Shown here in pieces: positions 25,661 through 34,872 of a stretch of 64,000 nt of DNA. This DNA comes from CAVZZV01 sp963779845 (GTDB taxonomy: Bacteria > Bacteroidota > Bacteroidia > Bacteroidales > GCA-2748055): the NCBI GenBank assembly GCA_963779845.1, contig CAVZZV010000001.1:930001-994000 (forward strand), given 5' to 3'. The notes under the pieces were generated by a model. The model saw only the letters and a program-made list of their open reading frames with translations. It was not told where the DNA came from and made no database searches. A program made the position numbers and the translations under genes. Numbering within the stretch: the first letter of the stretch is position 1; each line of letters begins with the position of its first letter.

Positions 25661-26308
25661 TTATAATTTTCTGATTAGCGAAATCCCGTCTCTGACGGGT
25701 AAAATCATACTTTCTACCCGATTGTCTGAAGCAATTTTTTTGTTGAATTTTGAGATTGCCCGGGTTGCACTGTCCGGATTATTTTCCTGATCCAAAATTT
25801 TTCCGCTCCAAAGGACATTGTCCACCAGAATAAATCCTCCGTCCCGCAATTTCTCTATAGTTAGCTCATAGTAGGCATCATATTCTTCTTTTTCCCCGTC
25901 TATAAAAATTAAATCAAACTTTTGTCTGAGGGAAGGGATAATGGAGAGGGCATCGCCCTGCAGAAGTTCGATTTTATCTGACACTCCCGCTTTCTCAAAA
26001 AATTCGAGATTTTTTGCTTTTAATTCATCATTGATCTCGATGGTCAATAATTTTCCCCCTTTTTTGAGTCCCCGTGCCAAACAGATGGCTGAATACCCTG
26101 TATAAGTTCCAATTTCAAGAATATATTCAGGCGAAATCATCTTGCTTATAAATTCAAGAAATTTCCCTTGCACCGGACCAGAAAGCATTCCAGGTTGCCT
26201 CACCTTCAGAAAAGTATAACGGCTAAGCTCTGATAATACCAAATCCTGAGGCGATATGGCGGTTTCAAGGTATTCCTGCAGCTTGTTATCCAGATTTAGA
26301 AGATCCAT
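25661..26308 (-). CDS. Class I SAM-dependent O-methyltransferase
   Basis: A 215-residue cation-dependent O-methyltransferase (family 3, caffeoyl-CoA/catechol type). SAM-binding motif EIGTYTGYSAICLARG (about residues 60-75), acidic LTIEINDELKAKN, then DLIFIDGEKEEYDAYYE and GGFILVDNVLWSGK (metal-ligand Asp/Asn region). Bacterial relatives methylate catechols or other small hydroxylated molecules in the cytoplasm. Length is typical. Its start is 1 bp from the stop of the M16 peptidase gene upstream, so they are translationally coupled. Confidence 0.93.
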   Translation of the reverse strand: MDLLNLDNKLQEYLETAISPQDLVLSELSRYTFLKVRQPGMLSGPVQGKFLEFISKMISPEYILEIGTYTGYSAICLARGLKKGGKLLTIEINDELKAKNLEFFEKAGVSDKIELLQGDALSIIPSLRQKFDLIFIDGEKEEYDAYYELTIEKLRDGGFILVDNVLWSGKILDQENNPDSATRAISKFNKKIASDNRVESMILPVRDGISLIRKL

Positions 26309-26309
26309 C

Positions 26310-27530
26310 TCAATAATATTGAAGGATTGTTAAATTATTTTTATCCAGCACCTCGTTTGCAACTTCCAGGATATCCAAAGGGCTGACCGATTCAATCATT
26401 TGGCTTATTTCATTAAGAGTATGAACATGATTGTACGTCAGAATGTTCTTTGCCATGGAAAGCATAAAGCTCTCATTGCTTTCGGAGGAGATGGCGATTT
26501 GCCCGATCAATTGCCTTTTTGCCCTCGATAGTTGAAGAACCCCCAGCTTTTTTTTATTAAGCAGGTCAAATTCAATCTGGACCTGACGGATGACTTTCCC
26601 CATTTTATCTTTATCACTTCCAAAATAAACCTGGAAGATACCTGTATCCGAATAAGGTGTATAATGCGATTCCACCTGATAGGTATATCCTCTCTTTTCC
26701 CGCAGGTTCAGGTTTAAACGGCTGTTCATTCCGGGGCCGCCAAGGATATTATTGAGCAGAGCCATTGGGACCCGTTTGTCAGAGGAAGCGTCGTAAGCTA
26801 TATTCCCTATTATGCAATGACCCTGATGAGTATCTTTTCGTACTGATTTATGGGTGGGGGCATAAGAGTTAGGCTGAATCCGTTTGCGAGTCCTGGTTTT
26901 TTCGGGTACCCGCCCAAAATATTTGGTGCAAAGGAGGATATACTTGTCGAAATCCAAATCGCCCGAGGAAGCAAGCACCATTTCACGCGTGGAATAATTA
27001 TCCTGCATAAATTTCCGAATGTCCATTCGGTTAAACTTCGCCAAAAGTTTTTCTTCACCCAGGATACTTCTTCCAATGGAATGTTCCTGGAATACCAGTT
27101 CCTCGAATTCATCAAATATCAATTCAGATGGCGAATCTTCATAAGATAGTATTTCGTCAATAATAATTCCCTTTTCCTTATCCAGTTCTTTTTCAGGGAA
27201 AGTGGGATTAAAGCATATATCGAAAATTAATTCTATTGCCCTTTCATAGTCCTGCCTGAGGAAAGAGGCATGTATACAGGTGTCTTCTTTAGTGGTAAAG
27301 GCATTTATATCCCCGCCCACATCCTCCAGCCTGGATATAATGTGCCATGTTTTCCTCTTTTTAGTTCCTTTAAAGATAACATGTTCTATGAAATGAGCCA
27401 TTCCGTGTTCCATTTGGTTTTCGTCACGGGATCCTGTATGGACCATGAAACCAAAATGGGCAACAAGACTTTTTGTTTGCTGATGCACCAGCCGGATGCC
27501 ATTGGGAAGGGTGTGTTTCTGTATTTCCAT
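26310..27530 (-). CDS. M16 family zinc metallopeptidase (insulinase/PqqF-like)
   Basis: A 406-residue single-unit M16 peptidase (about the size of one half of pitrilysin-like enzymes, as in M16B). The inverted zinc motif HFIEH (H46, E49, H50) and the distal Glu (KEKGIIIDEIL, near residue 126) form the active site. A second M16 domain follows (about 180-400) with the substrate-binding block LLNNILGGPGMNSRLNLNLREKRGYTY, carrying the conserved R/Y pair. No signal peptide, so cytoplasmic peptide degradation or processing. It is cotranscribed with the O-methyltransferase gene. The tRNA-Phe locus lies upstream. Confidence 0.93.
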   Translation of the reverse strand: MEIQKHTLPNGIRLVHQQTKSLVAHFGFMVHTGSRDENQMEHGMAHFIEHVIFKGTKKRKTWHIISRLEDVGGDINAFTTKEDTCIHASFLRQDYERAIELIFDICFNPTFPEKELDKEKGIIIDEILSYEDSPSELIFDEFEELVFQEHSIGRSILGEEKLLAKFNRMDIRKFMQDNYSTREMVLASSGDLDFDKYILLCTKYFGRVPEKTRTRKRIQPNSYAPTHKSVRKDTHQGHCIIGNIAYDASSDKRVPMALLNNILGGPGMNSRLNLNLREKRGYTYQVESHYTPYSDTGIFQVYFGSDKDKMGKVIRQVQIEFDLLNKKKLGVLQLSRAKRQLIGQIAISSESNESFMLSMAKNILTYNHVHTLNEISQMIESVSPLDILEVANEVLDKNNLTILQYY

Positions 27531-27687
27531 GGGCTAAAGTTATAGCATTTTATCTGGTTTCATTTCAATAAAAATTACCGGCTGTTTGGCCCTTGTCAAT
27601 TTGTGAATGTATATCATTAATCTGCAGTAGAATAGAACACCATCCATGAAAGATCAATGATTTATGGATCTGACGGATCAAAGTTGT

Positions 27688-27716
27688 TTTGCAAAATTGT
27701 TTTTTGCCTAAATTTG
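27688..27716 (+). promoter_or_regulatory. Orphan copy of the tRNA-Phe promoter
   Basis: TTTG (27688-27691), 17 bases, then TAAATTTG (27709-27716), the same sequence as the tRNA-Phe promoter but one T shorter. No structured RNA or ORF follows within the next 170 bp. Probably left by a duplication or a lost tRNA gene. Confidence 0.5.
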
Positions 27717-27879
27717 CTCTCCCGGCTCCCACGCATAATATTATTTATTTTCATTACAAATAAGACGCTATAATGAATTTTATCCTGATCTTATAGATTG
27801 TAACATGTAGTTAAACAGTCACATACATAAATTATGAATTCTTAAAGTAAAGGTTTGGAACGAAGCAGCTAAAAATGTT

Positions 27880-27909
27880 TTTGCAAAATTGTTTTTTTGC
27901 CTAAATTTG
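27880..27909 (+). promoter_or_regulatory. Bacteroidota-type promoter of tRNA-Phe
   Basis: TTTG (27880-27883) and TAAATTTG (27902-27909), separated by 18 bases, match the -33 TTTG/TTG and -7 TAnnTTTG elements of Bacteroidota housekeeping promoters. The -7 element ends 13 bp before the first base of tRNA-Phe. Confidence 0.75.
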
Positions 27910-27922
27910 CGACACGAAAAAA

Positions 27923-27995
27923 GGTGCCATAGCTCAGTAGGTAGAGCACAGGACTGAAAATCCTGGTGTCCCCGGTTCGATTCCTGGTGGCACCA
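27923..27995 (+). tRNA. tRNA-Phe (anticodon GAA)
   Basis: A 73-base cloverleaf. The acceptor GGTGCCA pairs with TGGCACC, leaving discriminator A (27995). D arm is GCTC-AGTAGGTA-GAGC. The anticodon arm is AGGACTGAAAATCCT with anticodon GAA. The T arm contains GGTTCGATTCC. CCA is not encoded. A strong promoter lies upstream (27880-27909) and a terminator directly downstream (27998-28057). Confidence 0.97.
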
Positions 27996-27997
27996 CT

Positions 27998-28057
27998 AAA
28001 ATCAGGGCGGAGCAAGAGTCAATAGCAAGAGAAAGACTCCTTCGCCCTGATTTTTTT
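27998..28057 (+). terminator. Terminator of tRNA-Phe
   Basis: AAATCAGGGCGGAG-AGTC on the left (27998-28020) pairs with GACTCC-CGCCCTGATTT on the right (28035-28053) and is followed by a run of T (28051-28057), starting 3 bases after the tRNA. The right arm is also part of the 129-bp repeat unit that follows. Confidence 0.8.
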
Positions 28058-28609
28058 CTGGCTACTCAAACTCCAACTCAAACTGAGGAAGTTTGGAGTG
28101 TGGGTTAAGAGCAAGTTTCATCATATCAGAATTTCTTTTCATAATAATCAATAGCAAGAGAAAGACTCCTTCGCCCTGATTTTTTTCTGACTACTCAAAC
28201 TCCAACTCAAACTGAGGAAGTTTGGAGTGTGGGTTAAGAGCAAGTTTCATCATATCAGAATTTCTTTTCATAATAATCAATAGCAAGAGAAAGACTCCTT
28301 CGCCCTGATTTTTTTCTGACTACTCAAACTCCAACTCAAACTGAGGAAGTTTGGAGTGTGGGTTAAGAGCAAGTTTCATCATATCAGAATTTCTTTTCAT
28401 AATAATCAATAGCAAGAGAAAGATCCTTCGCCCTGATTTTTTTCTGGCTACTCAAACTTGCTTTCAACTCAAACCTGGTCGCCGGCTATTACGTTTCCTT
28501 TTAAACAGTGTGGGTTAAGAGCAAGTTTCATCATATCAGAATTTCTTTTCATAATAATCAGATAGCAAGAGAAAGACTCCTTCGCCCTGATTTTTTTCTG
28601 GCTACTCAA
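28019..28609. repeat. 129-bp tandem repeat array (three clean and two diverged units)
   Basis: The sequence TCAATAGCAAGAGAAAGACT and the following bases recur at 28019, 28148, 28277, 28406 and 28558. The first three steps are exactly 129 bp; the copies differ at only one or two bases (for example CTGGCTAC versus CTGACTAC). The fourth unit (28406-28557) is 152 bp, lacks one base in GAAAGACTCC, and has about 40 bases replaced by a GCTTTCAACTCAAACCTGG-type segment. The fifth is partial. Each unit contains the right arm and T-run of the tRNA-Phe terminator plus CAAACT-GAGGA-AGTTTG. No protein-coding sense is apparent; an ORF crossing the 3' part is an artefact. Confidence 0.92.
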
Positions 28610-29021
28610 ACTTGCTTTGAAAATCAAACCTGGTCGCCGGCTATTATAATCTGATACAAACTTCAACGATAAAGCGAAATATATATCAGTGATCTGCGGG
28701 ATTTTGTTATTTGGTTGTGATGGATGCGTTGACGGAAATTGGGAATGAATAAAATCAGTATTGAAACAACTTCTGTATTTGGTTGCCATATACTGTCGCT
28801 ACAGTGGAATCACAATCTATTGTGATATGACTTATATTGCTCTTTTTACTTGCTTTGAAAATCAAACCTGGTCGCGGGCTATTACCGTTTCTTTTAAACA
28901 TAATCTGATACAAACTTCAACGATAAAGCGAAATATAGATCAGTGATCTGCGGGATTTAGTTATTTGGTTGTGATGGATGCGTCGATGGAAATTGGGAAT
29001 GAATAAAATCAGTATTGAAAC
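28610..29021. repeat. Pair of about 160-bp direct repeats
   Basis: Copy 1 (28610-28768) and copy 2 (28848-29021) both run from ACTTGCTTTGAAAATCAAAC through a GATCTGCGGGATTT-GTTATTTGGTTGTGATGGATGCGT stretch to AAATCAGTATTGAAACA. Copy 2 has about 16 extra bases (CCGTTTCTTTTAAACA), which also occur in the fourth unit of the 129-bp array. Between the copies lies an 18-bp interrupted palindrome, ATCACAAT-CT-ATTGTGAT (28809-28826). Non-coding. Confidence 0.85.
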
Positions 29022-29335
29022 ATTATGTCAGCATATTGCCCGTGCTGAACTTAGTTGCGTTTTGTTTTTGGGTTGGAAACAATCTGTCTAACAGCTTTCC
29101 AATGCCCTGTGCCTGAATGTATTTTAAAACTACGATCAACCCCGTGTAACTCGTTAGTCATTCCTCTGTGAAATTTTTATCGGCTTTCCCTGCCCTAAAT
29201 TCTATGGTATTATTACTTTTGTTCCGCTCTGTTGGGGGAGTGCTAAATTTTGTTCTAACGCACTAAATATAAGCATTATATATGACAGATGCATCTTTTA
29301 ATTTAGAAATTTAGGTTAAATATTAAATTTGCTTT
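29022..29335. promoter_or_regulatory. Leader region of the RND efflux operon
   Basis: A 314-bp non-coding stretch between the repeats and the adaptor gene. A TAAATTTG (29324-29331) fits the -7 consensus but ends only 4 bases before the ATG (29336), so it would give a leaderless transcript or is coincidental in this AT-rich context. No divergent regulator gene is present. Confidence 0.3.
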
Positions 29336-30463
29336 ATGGCACTTACAACAAAAAAGTTAATTAGGGTTTCTATTACTGTTATTCTGATTGTTATATTACT
29401 TGGGATCATTATATACCCAAAGATTAAACCAATGTTGAAATTTGATTCTGGCGACAAAACTGATCAGCAAGCCGGTGCTCAGGGTATTCGTGATGTAGGA
29501 CAAGCTTTGTTTGCCAGCGGCTATTTAATTGTGCCAACTCAGATGTATGAATTAATCAATGGCATTGGGACACTTTTGCCCGATGAAGAGGTTGATTTGG
29601 CTTTTGAAACTTCAGGGAAAGTGGTTGGTATTTTCTTTGAAGAAGGAACTCGTGTTAAAAAAGGAGAACTTCTGGCTAAAATCAACGACAGACCTTTACA
29701 GGCTCAATTGTTAAAACTTAAGGCACAGCTAAAGCTTTCCGAAGAAAAGGAATTCAGGCAACGACAGTTGCTCGACAGAGATGCCATTAGCCGCGAAAAC
29801 TACGATCAGGTTTCGACCGAATTACAATCATTGCAAGCCGATATTATGCTTATTGAGGCTCGGATTGCAGAAACCGAATTGCGTGCACCATTCGATGGAA
29901 ATGTGGGTTTACGTTTGATTAGTGAAGGTGCTATTACTACCACACAAACAAAAATTGTACGACTGGTGAAAATTAACCCCTTAAAAATTGAATTTGCTGT
30001 TAATGAACGTTATGCAGGACAAGTTGCCCCGGGGTTTTCAATTACTTTTGTTACGAATAGTGCACCGAAACAATTTGAAGCCCGTGTATATGCGGTTGAT
30101 CCCAAAGTAGATCTCGCTACACGTACTATCCTTGTCCGGGCTCTTTATCCCAACAAAAACGAAGAGTTAAAACCCGGTAGTTCAGTGAGTGTTACTGCCC
30201 TTTTATCAGAAATTGAAAATGCAGTTTCTATTCCTACTGAGGCTTTAATTCCTGAAATGGAAGGTGAAAAAGTATTCATTTACAAAAATGGCAAAGCGGA
30301 GCAAGTAAAAGTAGTAACCGGTCTTCGCACCGCATCGCATATTCAGATAAAGGAAGGGCTGAATTTTGGAGATACACTGCTGACGACAGCAATTTTGCAA
30401 CTCAGGGAAAGTCTTCCGATTCATCTGGATACTTTGGTTACAAACCAACAAATCGTAAAATAA
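29336..30463 (+). CDS. RND efflux periplasmic adaptor subunit (HlyD/MFP family)
   Basis: A 375-residue membrane-fusion protein. An uncleaved N-terminal membrane anchor (residues 8-27) is followed by the lipoyl half-motif VDLAFETSGKVVGIFFEEGTRVKKGELLAKIND and a helical hairpin (about 120-175). The second lipoyl half is TELRAPFDGNVGLRLISEGA, and then come beta-barrel and membrane-proximal domains (about 200-360). It bridges the inner-membrane pump and the outer-membrane channel. The RND pump gene starts 4 bp after its stop and the TolC gene overlaps that, so the three form one operon. Confidence 0.94.
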   Translation: MALTTKKLIRVSITVILIVILLGIIIYPKIKPMLKFDSGDKTDQQAGAQGIRDVGQALFASGYLIVPTQMYELINGIGTLLPDEEVDLAFETSGKVVGIFFEEGTRVKKGELLAKINDRPLQAQLLKLKAQLKLSEEKEFRQRQLLDRDAISRENYDQVSTELQSLQADIMLIEARIAETELRAPFDGNVGLRLISEGAITTTQTKIVRLVKINPLKIEFAVNERYAGQVAPGFSITFVTNSAPKQFEARVYAVDPKVDLATRTILVRALYPNKNEELKPGSSVSVTALLSEIENAVSIPTEALIPEMEGEKVFIYKNGKAEQVKVVTGLRTASHIQIKEGLNFGDTLLTTAILQLRESLPIHLDTLVTNQQIVK

Positions 30464-30467
30464 TATC

Positions 30468-33400
30468 ATGAGTCTTTCATCAACTAGCATAGAACGCCCT
30501 GTACTGGCAACAGTATTTTCCCTTGTTATTCTTTTATTTGGAGCAATTGGCATGACTTACCTTGGAGTAAGAGAATTTCCAAGTGTTGATCCGCCACTCA
30601 TTTCAGTGAGAACTTCATATCCCGGGGCAAATTCCGATGTTGTTGAAACGCAAATTACGGAACCTTTGGAGCAATCGATAAATGGTATTCCGGGTATTCG
30701 AACATTAACAAGTACCAGCAGTCAGGGACAAAGCAGAATTTCTGTTGAATTTGAATTGACAGTTGATCTGGAAACGGCTGCAAATGATGTACGCGACAAA
30801 GTATCGCAGGCTCAGCGATATTTACCCCGCGACTGCGATCCTCCAACCGTTGCAAAGGCTGATGCCGATGCCAGCCCAATTATGTTTATTGCTGTTAAAA
30901 GTCCTAAACGTTCGTTGCTCGAGCTTTCGGAAATTGCTGAACTTACCTTTAAAGAACAGTTGCAAACTATATCGGGGGTCAGTTCCATTAGCATTTGGGG
31001 TGATAAACGCTATGCTATGCGTATTTGGCTCGAGCCCTCAAAATTAGCAGGTTACCAAATGACCCCTCTGGATGTTCGCAATGCCTTAGTGCGCGAAAAC
31101 ATTGAACTTCCGGCTGGCAGCATCGAAGGCAATACAACTGAATTAACCATTCGCACTTTGGGATTAATGACAACTCCGGAAGAATTTAATAACCTAATTT
31201 TAAAACAGGTGGGTGACCAATCGATCCGGGTGCGCGATATTGGCCGTGCTGAAATTGGGCCAGAAGATCTCAGGGGAATTATGAAAATGAATGGAATTCC
31301 TATGGTTGGAACTGTTATTGTTCCTCAACCAGGAGCTAACCATATCGATATTGTTGATGACGTTTATGAACGACTTGAATACATTAAAAAAGATCTGCCT
31401 GATGATGTGGAGATTGAAGTCGGTTTCGACAACACCGAGTACATTCGTACTTCAATCAAGGAAGTAAAAAACACTATTTATCTGGCATTTTTTCTTGTAG
31501 TTATCATTATTTTTATTTTTCTGCGCGACTGGAGAACCACAATTTTACCCATACTGGTAATTCCTGTTTCATTGGTTGGCTCATTTTTTATTATGTACCT
31601 GGCCGGATATACAATTAACGTTTTAACTCTGTTGGCAATAGTGCTTTCCATTGGACTTGTGGTAGATGATGCCATTATAATGATGGAGAATATTTACGTG
31701 AAAATTGAACAGGGAATGAGCCCTCGCGAAGCTGGAATAAAGGGTTCAAATGAAATATTCTTTGCAATTATTGCAACAACAATAACTTTAATTGCGGTTT
31801 TCTTTCCCATTGTCTTTTTGGAGGGAATGACAGGAAGGCTATTCCGTGAATTTAGTATCGTAATTGCGGCTGCTGTTGCCATTTCTTCTTTTGTCGCATT
31901 GACGCTGACACCCATGCTTTCAACAAAAATTTTAAAAACCCGACACAAAAGAAGCAAAGCTTATAATTGGTCTGAAATATTCTTTGTTAATTTAAACAAC
32001 GCCTATCAACGATCACTCAATGCCGTGCTTAACCGAAAATATATAAGCTTGTTTATCCTGATAGGCTCTTTCTTCCTTATTTTCATACTTTGGAAAAATA
32101 TTCCGGCAGAAATGGCACCCCTGGAGGATCGTTCGCAATTAAGTATTAATATGACAACTCCCGAAGGTTCAACTTATGAATTTAATGCCGAATACACCGA
32201 AGAAGTAGCTGCATTGGTTGAAAGAACCGTTCCTGAATGTGATAAATTAACTACAATGATAATGGGAGGTCACTCACATGTCCGTATTGTTTTGGTACCA
32301 CTATCAGAAAGGACACGTTCGCAAAAGGAAATTGCCGCACAGCTTACCGGAGAACTTCGGAAAATGACAAAAGCAAGGGCAAGTGTTATTCAACAATCAA
32401 CTTTTGGAGGAAGACGCGCTGGGCTCCCAATTCAGTATGTACTTCAAGCCCCTACTATCGATAAACTACGTGAAATTTTACCGGAATTTATGGCTGAAGT
32501 ACACGATAATCCAATCTTTGAAATGGCTGATGTGGACCTTAAGTTCACCAAACCGGAGTTACAAATCGTAATTAATCGCGACAAGGCGAACCTTTTGGGA
32601 GTATCTACTCAAAATATAGGGCAAACCCTCCAACTAGCTCTAAGCGGGCAACGATTCGGGTATTTTATTATGAATGGGAAACAATATCAGATCTTGGGTG
32701 AACTGGCTCGCCAGGATCGAAATAAACCATTGGACTTAAAATCGCTTTATGTAAGAAATAATGACGGTCAAATGGTTCAGCTTGATAATTTCGTAAACCT
32801 TCAGGAATCGACAGCACCCCCACAGTTATACCGCTATAACAGGTTTGTTGCTGCAACTATTTCATCTGGTTTAGCTGAAGGAAAAACTATTAGCGAAGGA
32901 CTTGCCGAAATGGATAAAATTTCTTCAAAAGTACTTGATGATACGTTCCGTACCGCGCTTGCCGGTGACTCAAAGGATTTTATGGAAAGTTCTTCAAGCT
33001 TAATATTTGCTTTTCTTTTGGCCATAGTATTAATTTTTCTGGTGTTATCTGCCCAGTTCGAAAGTTTCAAGGATCCTATTATTGTGATGATGACTGTACC
33101 TTTAGCACTAACTGGTGCCCTAATTTTTATGTGGTATTTTAATATTACCATGAATATTTTCAGCCAGATTGGAATTATTATGCTAATCGGGCTCGTATCG
33201 AAAAATGGGATTTTAATTGTAGAGTTTGCCAACCAGCGCAAAGAAGCAGGAATGTCAAAGAAAGATGCAATCCGGTTTGCTTCTGCAGCACGTTTTCGTC
33301 CTATACTGATGACAAGTTTATCAACTATTCTAGGGATTCTTCCATTGGCAATCGGATTCGGAGAAGGAGCTCAGAGCCGTGTTGCAATGGGTGTTGCTGT

Positions 33401-33539
33401 TGTCGGTGGTCTTTCTCTTTCAACTTTTCTAACCCTTTATGTTATCCCGGGTATTTATCTGTTTATTTCAAGTGAATCAAAAAATATTAGTAATGAACCT
33501 GTTAATTCTGGCCAAATCGAATTTTCTAAAAATAATTAG
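30468..33539 (+). CDS. RND multidrug-type efflux pump, inner-membrane permease (AcrB/HAE1 family)
   Basis: A 1023-residue proton-driven RND pump with twelve expected membrane helices. One sits at the N terminus (ERPVLATVFSLVILLFGAIGM), six at about 335-540, and the rest after a second large periplasmic loop. Helix 4 includes the proton-relay acids in VLSIGLVVDDAIIMMENIY. The C-terminal helices carry LIGLVSKNGILIVEFANQ and FRPILMTSLSTILGILPLA. Paired porter domains lie in both periplasmic loops. Length is normal. It expels drugs, bile-like compounds or other amphiphiles; the substrate is unknown. Confidence 0.96.
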   Translation: MSLSSTSIERPVLATVFSLVILLFGAIGMTYLGVREFPSVDPPLISVRTSYPGANSDVVETQITEPLEQSINGIPGIRTLTSTSSQGQSRISVEFELTVDLETAANDVRDKVSQAQRYLPRDCDPPTVAKADADASPIMFIAVKSPKRSLLELSEIAELTFKEQLQTISGVSSISIWGDKRYAMRIWLEPSKLAGYQMTPLDVRNALVRENIELPAGSIEGNTTELTIRTLGLMTTPEEFNNLILKQVGDQSIRVRDIGRAEIGPEDLRGIMKMNGIPMVGTVIVPQPGANHIDIVDDVYERLEYIKKDLPDDVEIEVGFDNTEYIRTSIKEVKNTIYLAFFLVVIIIFIFLRDWRTTILPILVIPVSLVGSFFIMYLAGYTINVLTLLAIVLSIGLVVDDAIIMMENIYVKIEQGMSPREAGIKGSNEIFFAIIATTITLIAVFFPIVFLEGMTGRLFREFSIVIAAAVAISSFVALTLTPMLSTKILKTRHKRSKAYNWSEIFFVNLNNAYQRSLNAVLNRKYISLFILIGSFFLIFILWKNIPAEMAPLEDRSQLSINMTTPEGSTYEFNAEYTEEVAALVERTVPECDKLTTMIMGGHSHVRIVLVPLSERTRSQKEIAAQLTGELRKMTKARASVIQQSTFGGRRAGLPIQYVLQAPTIDKLREILPEFMAEVHDNPIFEMADVDLKFTKPELQIVINRDKANLLGVSTQNIGQTLQLALSGQRFGYFIMNGKQYQILGELARQDRNKPLDLKSLYVRNNDGQMVQLDNFVNLQESTAPPQLYRYNRFVAATISSGLAEGKTISEGLAEMDKISSKVLDDTFRTALAGDSKDFMESSSSLIFAFLLAIVLIFLVLSAQFESFKDPIIVMMTVPLALTGALIFMWYFNITMNIFSQIGIIMLIGLVSKNGILIVEFANQRKEAGMSKKDAIRFASAARFRPILMTSLSTILGILPLAIGFGEGAQSRVAMGVAVVGGLSLSTFLTLYVIPGIYLFISSESKNISNEPVNSGQIEFSKNN

Positions 33540-34872
33540 AAGTACAATTTCGGTTTTATTTTTTTTGTTTATTTCATACAGCGCAAAAACGCAAGAAGTA
33601 TATGATCTAAGTCGCTGTGTTGTACTTGGCTTGGAACGTAATTTTTCAATTAAAGTAGCGCGCAACAATGAACAAATTGCAAACAATAACTTTACGAAAG
33701 GTAATGCCGGTTTTCTTCCTACGGTTACCACTACCAATAGGTTTGGTGGTACAGTAAACTCCACCACACAAAATTTGAACGATAACTCTCAAAATAACAC
33801 ACAGGGTATTTACAACACCACAGGATCGGCAGCGCTAAACGCAAACATCACTTTGTTCAATGGGTTTAATGTTCAAACTACCTGGCAAAAATTAAATGAA
33901 CTCAAGCAGATGGGAGAACTCAACACCCAAATGTCTATGGAAAACCTCATTTCTCAGATAATTGCCGAGTATTATTATTACATTGAGCAACTGAATTTTT
34001 TTAAGAACATGGAGTATGCCGTATCACTTTCAAAAGAGAGGGTGCGGATAGATGAGGAACGGTACCTGCTAGGCGCCTCTTCGAAACTGGAACTTCTGCA
34101 ATCTATTGTTTACCTGAATGCCGACAGTTCGCGACTTGCACGGCAAAATGAACAAATTCTCGAATCAGAAGTGCGGCTTAAAAAACTAATGGCCTTGGAA
34201 AATCTGGAAGAAAAAATTGTTTTGAAAGATACTTCCATTGTTTTCAATCCTGATTTGATTTATGAAGAGTTACTTGAATCTACCCTTGATTTAAATACAA
34301 GCATGCAAATTGCTTCAAAAAACCAACGAATTTCTGAACTTGATTACAAAATCATTGCATCGCGATCATATCCCTACATGAACTTGTCGTCGGGTTATAA
34401 TTATTCATATCGGGGTTACGGAACAGGAACGATTAGCGAATACGGAGCTGTATCAATCAACAACCAACACACACGCAATCTGAATTTCGGACTCACACTC
34501 GGAATGGATATTTTTGACGGGAATAACCTCCGTCGTGAAAAAGGTAATGCACGGATTGAGGTTGAAAACAGTAATTACAAATTTCAAGAGGTGGAACAGG
34601 ACATTAAAGCTGAATTGCTAACCATTTATTATGCCTACGAAAATAACTTGCGCCTGGTGCAAATGGAAGAACAAAATTTAGATGTTGCACGGGAAAATCT
34701 TGATATTGCACTGGAACGATACCGCCTTGGCGCATTGTCGGGTCTGGAATTACGTGAAGTTCAAAAAAGCTTGCTTGATGCCGAAGAGCGGCTTATTTCT
34801 GTTAAGTTCCAGACCAAGCTGGCCGAAATTTCACTCATGCAAATTTCAGGGAAAATTATAAATTATGTTTAG
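33493..34872 (+). CDS. TolC-family outer-membrane efflux channel
   Basis: A 459-residue outer-membrane factor, third gene of the efflux operon. I chose ATG 33493 rather than the far upstream in-frame start at 33439. From 33493 the protein begins with a proper signal peptide (MNLLILAKSNFLKII, hydrophobic core to about 34, SAKTQ), and the gene overlaps the pump gene by 47 bp. Two OEP repeats of long coiled helices are visible (about 50-250 and 270-455), with SALNANITLFNGFNVQTTWQ, GASSKLELLQSIVYLN and the second-half LDVARENLDIALERYRLGALSGLELREVQ. Confidence 0.93.
   Translation: MNLLILAKSNFLKIIRSTISVLFFLFISYSAKTQEVYDLSRCVVLGLERNFSIKVARNNEQIANNNFTKGNAGFLPTVTTTNRFGGTVNSTTQNLNDNSQNNTQGIYNTTGSAALNANITLFNGFNVQTTWQKLNELKQMGELNTQMSMENLISQIIAEYYYYIEQLNFFKNMEYAVSLSKERVRIDEERYLLGASSKLELLQSIVYLNADSSRLARQNEQILESEVRLKKLMALENLEEKIVLKDTSIVFNPDLIYEELLESTLDLNTSMQIASKNQRISELDYKIIASRSYPYMNLSSGYNYSYRGYGTGTISEYGAVSINNQHTRNLNFGLTLGMDIFDGNNLRREKGNARIEVENSNYKFQEVEQDIKAELLTIYYAYENNLRLVQMEEQNLDVARENLDIALERYRLGALSGLELREVQKSLLDAEERLISVKFQTKLAEISLMQISGKIINYV

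Larger units (their letters stand above)
27531..27922. other. Intergenic region before tRNA-Phe with a duplicated promoter
   Basis: No gene. Two near-identical about 33-bp stretches (27685-27717 and 27877-27910), each TTTGCAAAATTG followed by a T-run, GCC and TAAATTTGC, lie 192 bp apart. The second is the promoter of tRNA-Phe; the first has no RNA gene after it. Confidence 0.6.

Noticed and set aside
27923..28060. tRNA-Phe 3' end as an attachment site for an integrated element
   Set aside because: No second copy of the tRNA 3' end was found in the window and there is no integrase gene.
28469..28789. Minus-strand 106-codon frame through the repeats
   Set aside because: It runs across repeat units and the reading sense changes with repeat boundaries; no start context or family resemblance.
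33439..33492. Start at 33439 for the TolC gene
   Set aside because: It would add a 54-base overlap with the pump gene and extra residues before the signal peptide.
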